Source of the DNA: Maribacter polysiphoniae
GTDB taxonomy: Bacteria; Bacteroidota; Bacteroidia; Flavobacteriales; Flavobacteriaceae
DNA length: 64,000 nt
Direction of reading: 5' to 3'
Assembly (NCBI RefSeq): GCF_003148665.1
Contig: NZ_QGGQ01000001.1
Span: 699,762-763,761, forward strand
Shown here: positions 62,190 to 64,000 of the stretch, in pieces
How the letters are laid out: every line of letters starts with the position of its first letter
How positions within the stretch are numbered: the first letter of the stretch is position 1
Translations under genes and position numbers: made by a program
Notes under the pieces: model-generated
Told to the model about the DNA's origin: nothing
Databases searched by the model: none
Seen by the model: only the letters and a program-made list of their open reading frames with translations

Positions 62190-63308
62190 TTAGATCGTAA
62201 TTTTTTGGTTTCTCGCAGCGACCTTCCAAGAGCCGGTTATTTTGTGGTCCTCAACAGTGGAAACACTTTCGTATTTTGCCACTGTGGGACAAATATGCAT
62301 GGGAATGGCATAGTATGTGTCACCAATTTCATGGTTATCGGCATTTTTACAGCGGACGACCAAATGTTCCTCACTTTGACCTATTTGTTCACAATGTTCC
62401 AATCCGAAAATTTTTACCCTTGGAAATGGCATTTCGGGAGCAATCGATTTATGTCCCAAATCAAAACAAAGTAAATCGGATCCGGGCTTACTGATTATTC
62501 GGGTTATTAATACAGATGACGTAAGAAAATACATATCCTTTAATATAGTACTATAACGTTCATCCCATAATAATGTTGTGCCGGGCGACGTTTCGATATT
62601 TGCCCTTTTACTATGGAAGGGAAAGGTAGGACTTCCCCCAATGACCATATTAACGGGTCCTAAGCCTTTGCTTTCCAATCTTTGTCTCAATTTTGAAACA
62701 GGTTCAAATGCTGCATCACAGACTTTTTTTCGTTCATCGAAATCGGATTGATTGATATGGCCGTCGTAGGCATGCAATCCTCTTGCGTTTATGTAGGGAT
62801 TGTCGACCATCCTTTCATAAAGTGTTTCGGCCGTCGATCCAACAGGTATTCCCGTGCGATGCATGCCATTGTCAATATCCAACCAAAGGTCAACAGTGGT
62901 GTTCTTTGATGTCGCCTTGCCAATGAACGCATCCAGGGTTTTGGAATTATCGATCAAGGTAGAGAATTTGGATTTTGAATAAGTTTCCATCAATGTAAAA
63001 AAGCGGTGCATATTGGTTGCGACCGGTTGCATGGCCAAGAGAATATCCTTAGCGCCACATTGGCCAAGCAATTCAGCTTCGGCAATAGTGGCACATTTGA
63101 ACTTGAAGATTCCTGCATCCATCTGTAATTGCACTATTTCGGCCATTTTGTGCGTTTTTATATGGGGCCGTAAGAACTCGGTACCACCGGCAATTTCAAC
63201 CATTTGTTGAATGTTCTTTTTAATCCTTTCAGGATAAACCAATAATGAAGGGGAAATAACCTCGGAAGTGTTATTTAATTGATACCATTTTGAACGCTGC
63301 ATAATCAT
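62190..63308 (-). CDS. D-threonine aldolase / D-serine dehydratase-like PLP enzyme
   Basis: A 372-residue fold-type III PLP enzyme. The N-terminal alanine-racemase-like barrel has the Schiff-base Lys51 in LRPHIKTHKMAEIV, and WLDIDNGMHRTGIPVG and MVIGGSPTFPFHS further on; the C-terminal domain carries the metal site (HICPTVAKYESV with His and Cys). Members split D-threonine-like beta-hydroxy amino acids or dehydrate D-serine/D-hydroxyaspartate. Its ATG overlaps the RidA stop by one base and M19 follows one base after its stop. The exact substrate is not shown by sequence. Confidence 0.88.
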   Translation of the reverse strand: MIMQRSKWYQLNNTSEVISPSLLVYPERIKKNIQQMVEIAGGTEFLRPHIKTHKMAEIVQLQMDAGIFKFKCATIAEAELLGQCGAKDILLAMQPVATNMHRFFTLMETYSKSKFSTLIDNSKTLDAFIGKATSKNTTVDLWLDIDNGMHRTGIPVGSTAETLYERMVDNPYINARGLHAYDGHINQSDFDERKKVCDAAFEPVSKLRQRLESKGLGPVNMVIGGSPTFPFHSKRANIETSPGTTLLWDERYSTILKDMYFLTSSVLITRIISKPGSDLLCFDLGHKSIAPEMPFPRVKIFGLEHCEQIGQSEEHLVVRCKNADNHEIGDTYYAIPMHICPTVAKYESVSTVEDHKITGSWKVAARNQKITI

Positions 63309-63775
63309 TATTTGTGTAATTCGAATACTGCTTCTATCTCAACAGGGATATTTCCCGGAAGCATCATACCTACCGCACTGCGTACCCCGACCCCGTTGTC
63401 GTTGCCAAAAACATCGGCCATGAGTTCACTGAAACCATTGATAACCAATGGATGTTGGCCAAAATCGGGTGTTGAATTCACCATACCCAATACTTTGATT
63501 ATCCGTTTTATTTTGTCCACGGAACCAAAATGGGTCATTATGGTCGATAACATGGTGAGTCCAACCTGTTCCGCTGCCAATTTACCTTGTCCTAGATTAA
63601 GGTCTTCACCCACGCGACCGACCATTAAACTACCATCGGCCTTCATAGGCCCTTGGCCTGAAACGTATAGGAAATTATCGACCACCAAAACAGGTTTGTA
63701 TAAGCCAGCGGGTGGTGGTGCGGGTGGTAGAAGCAACCCCAAGGCCTTAATTCTTTCTGAAGGTAAATTTTCCAT
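63308..63775 (-). CDS. RidA-family enamine/imine deaminase
   Basis: A 155-residue RidA/YjgF-type protein of the longer subfamily (LPPAPPPAGLYKPVLVVDNF, LYVSGQGPMKADGS, GLTMLSTIMTHFGSVDKIKR). These proteins hydrolyse reactive 2-aminoacrylate and related enamines produced by PLP dehydratases. Its position directly before the D-serine dehydratase-like gene fits that partnership. The catalytic Arg of strict RidA cannot be confirmed here; an alternative non-archetypal subgroup with different imine targets is possible. Confidence 0.88.
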   Translation of the reverse strand: MENLPSERIKALGLLLPPAPPPAGLYKPVLVVDNFLYVSGQGPMKADGSLMVGRVGEDLNLGQGKLAAEQVGLTMLSTIMTHFGSVDKIKRIIKVLGMVNSTPDFGQHPLVINGFSELMADVFGNDNGVGVRSAVGMMLPGNIPVEIEAVFELHK

Positions 63776-63784
63776 ATGATTTTT

Positions 63785-64000
63785 TTAAATAAATATATCC
63801 AAAACAAGTACACCTAAAAGTCCCATTACGCCAACGGTGGTTTCCATAACCGTCCATGTGCGTAAGGTGTCTTTGACCGAAAGGTTGAAATATTCCTTAT
63901 AGAGCCAAAATCCGCCATCGTTGACATGTGATAACATCAGACTGCCCGAACCAATGGCCAAAACCATTAATTCCGGACTCACCCCAGACGATGACAATAA
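63785..64000 (-). CDS. GntP-family permease (only C-terminal end in window)
   Basis: The last 71 codons of a gene whose start lies beyond the right edge; the visible frame has no ATG, so the gene is incomplete. The fragment contains SSGVSPELMVLAIGSGSLML and the conserved HVNDGGFWLYKEYFNLS typical of the C-terminus of gluconate:proton symporters, then a final hydrophobic helix. It lies 9 bp upstream of RidA on the same strand, so it probably imports the substrate of the pathway. GntP members carry gluconate, other sugar acids or D-serine. Confidence 0.88.
   Translation of the reverse strand, partial: LLSSSGVSPELMVLAIGSGSLMLSHVNDGGFWLYKEYFNLSVKDTLRTWTVMETTVGVMGLLGVLVLDIFI

Noticed and set aside
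1-64000. CRISPR arrays, prophage, insertion sequences, toxin-antitoxin pairs, restriction systems
   Set aside because: I looked for regularly spaced repeats, transposase-, integrase- or phage-like proteins and defence gene signatures and found none that I can support.

Overview
This window is a 64-kb piece of a chromosome from a member of the Bacteroidota, almost certainly family Flavobacteriaceae (a marine, gliding-type flavobacterium would fit). The evidence is type IX secretion (T9SS) sorting domains of both type A and type B, Bacteroidota-restricted families (DUF3098, DUF4271, DUF4296), lipoproteins with short Cys lipoboxes, near absence of Shine-Dalgarno sequences, and recurrent TAnnTTTG promoter elements about 20-60 bp before start codons. 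Base composition looks like roughly 40% GC by eye. I see no rRNA, tRNA, CRISPR array, prophage or insertion sequence; this is mostly core chromosome with a few accessory patches.

Layout. 1-2.5 kb: an ECF sigma factor, a membrane-anchored putative anti-sigma factor, an LTxxQ (Spy/CpxP-like) periplasmic protein and an outer-membrane-barrel-like protein, all on the minus strand. 2.6-4.0 kb: an AT-rich operon of three orphan genes. 4.2-6.6 kb: AlkD-like and Tag DNA alkylation repair proteins with secreted proteins, plus a striking inverted repeat at 6186-6264. 6.8-11.9 kb: a compact TetR / ABC / HlyD / TolC export operon whose ABC ATPase has lost most catalytic motifs. 12-16.3 kb: thioredoxin-like, TonB-like, truB, uppP, DUF3098 and ftsX. 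16.4-21.6 kb: a T9SS type B protein divergent from leuS, which carries an AT-rich insertion. 21.8-25.7 kb: alanine dehydrogenase, a YugP-like protease, an Lrp regulator and a saccharopine dehydrogenase-family enzyme.

25.8-36.2 kb: DUF423, hemD, DUF4271 and a GT39 glycosyltransferase, divergent from a DPM1-like polyprenol-phosphate sugar synthase / dihydroorotase / DUF4296 operon; then an epimerase, tyrS, a LuxE-like acyl transferase and two miniature T9SS type A proteins. 36.4-43.2 kb: a PhoB/PhoR-like two-component pair, trmB, a LysE exporter, an alkyltransferase-like protein, the Fe-S carriers Mrp and NifU, and a normal ABC exporter. 43.3-52.8 kb: penicillin-acylase lipoprotein, PIF1-type helicase, secreted protein, octaheme cytochrome-HEAT-TPR lipoprotein and GH3 beta-glucosidase.

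53.3-61.1 kb: 2-oxoacid:ferredoxin oxidoreductase (korAB), divergent 2[4Fe-4S] ferredoxin, a single-chain pyruvate:ferredoxin oxidoreductase (nifJ) and a small Cys-rich helical protein preceded by a strong hairpin. 61.1-64 kb: a catabolic operon (M19 dipeptidase, D-threonine aldolase/D-serine dehydratase-like enzyme, RidA, GntP permease) that runs off the right edge and looks like a D-amino-acid utilisation module. No single locus is clearly a new system. The most unusual items are the catalytically degenerate ABC exporter, the LeuRS insertion, the CTD-only T9SS proteins, the octaheme/HEAT/TPR fusion and two long intergenic hairpins.
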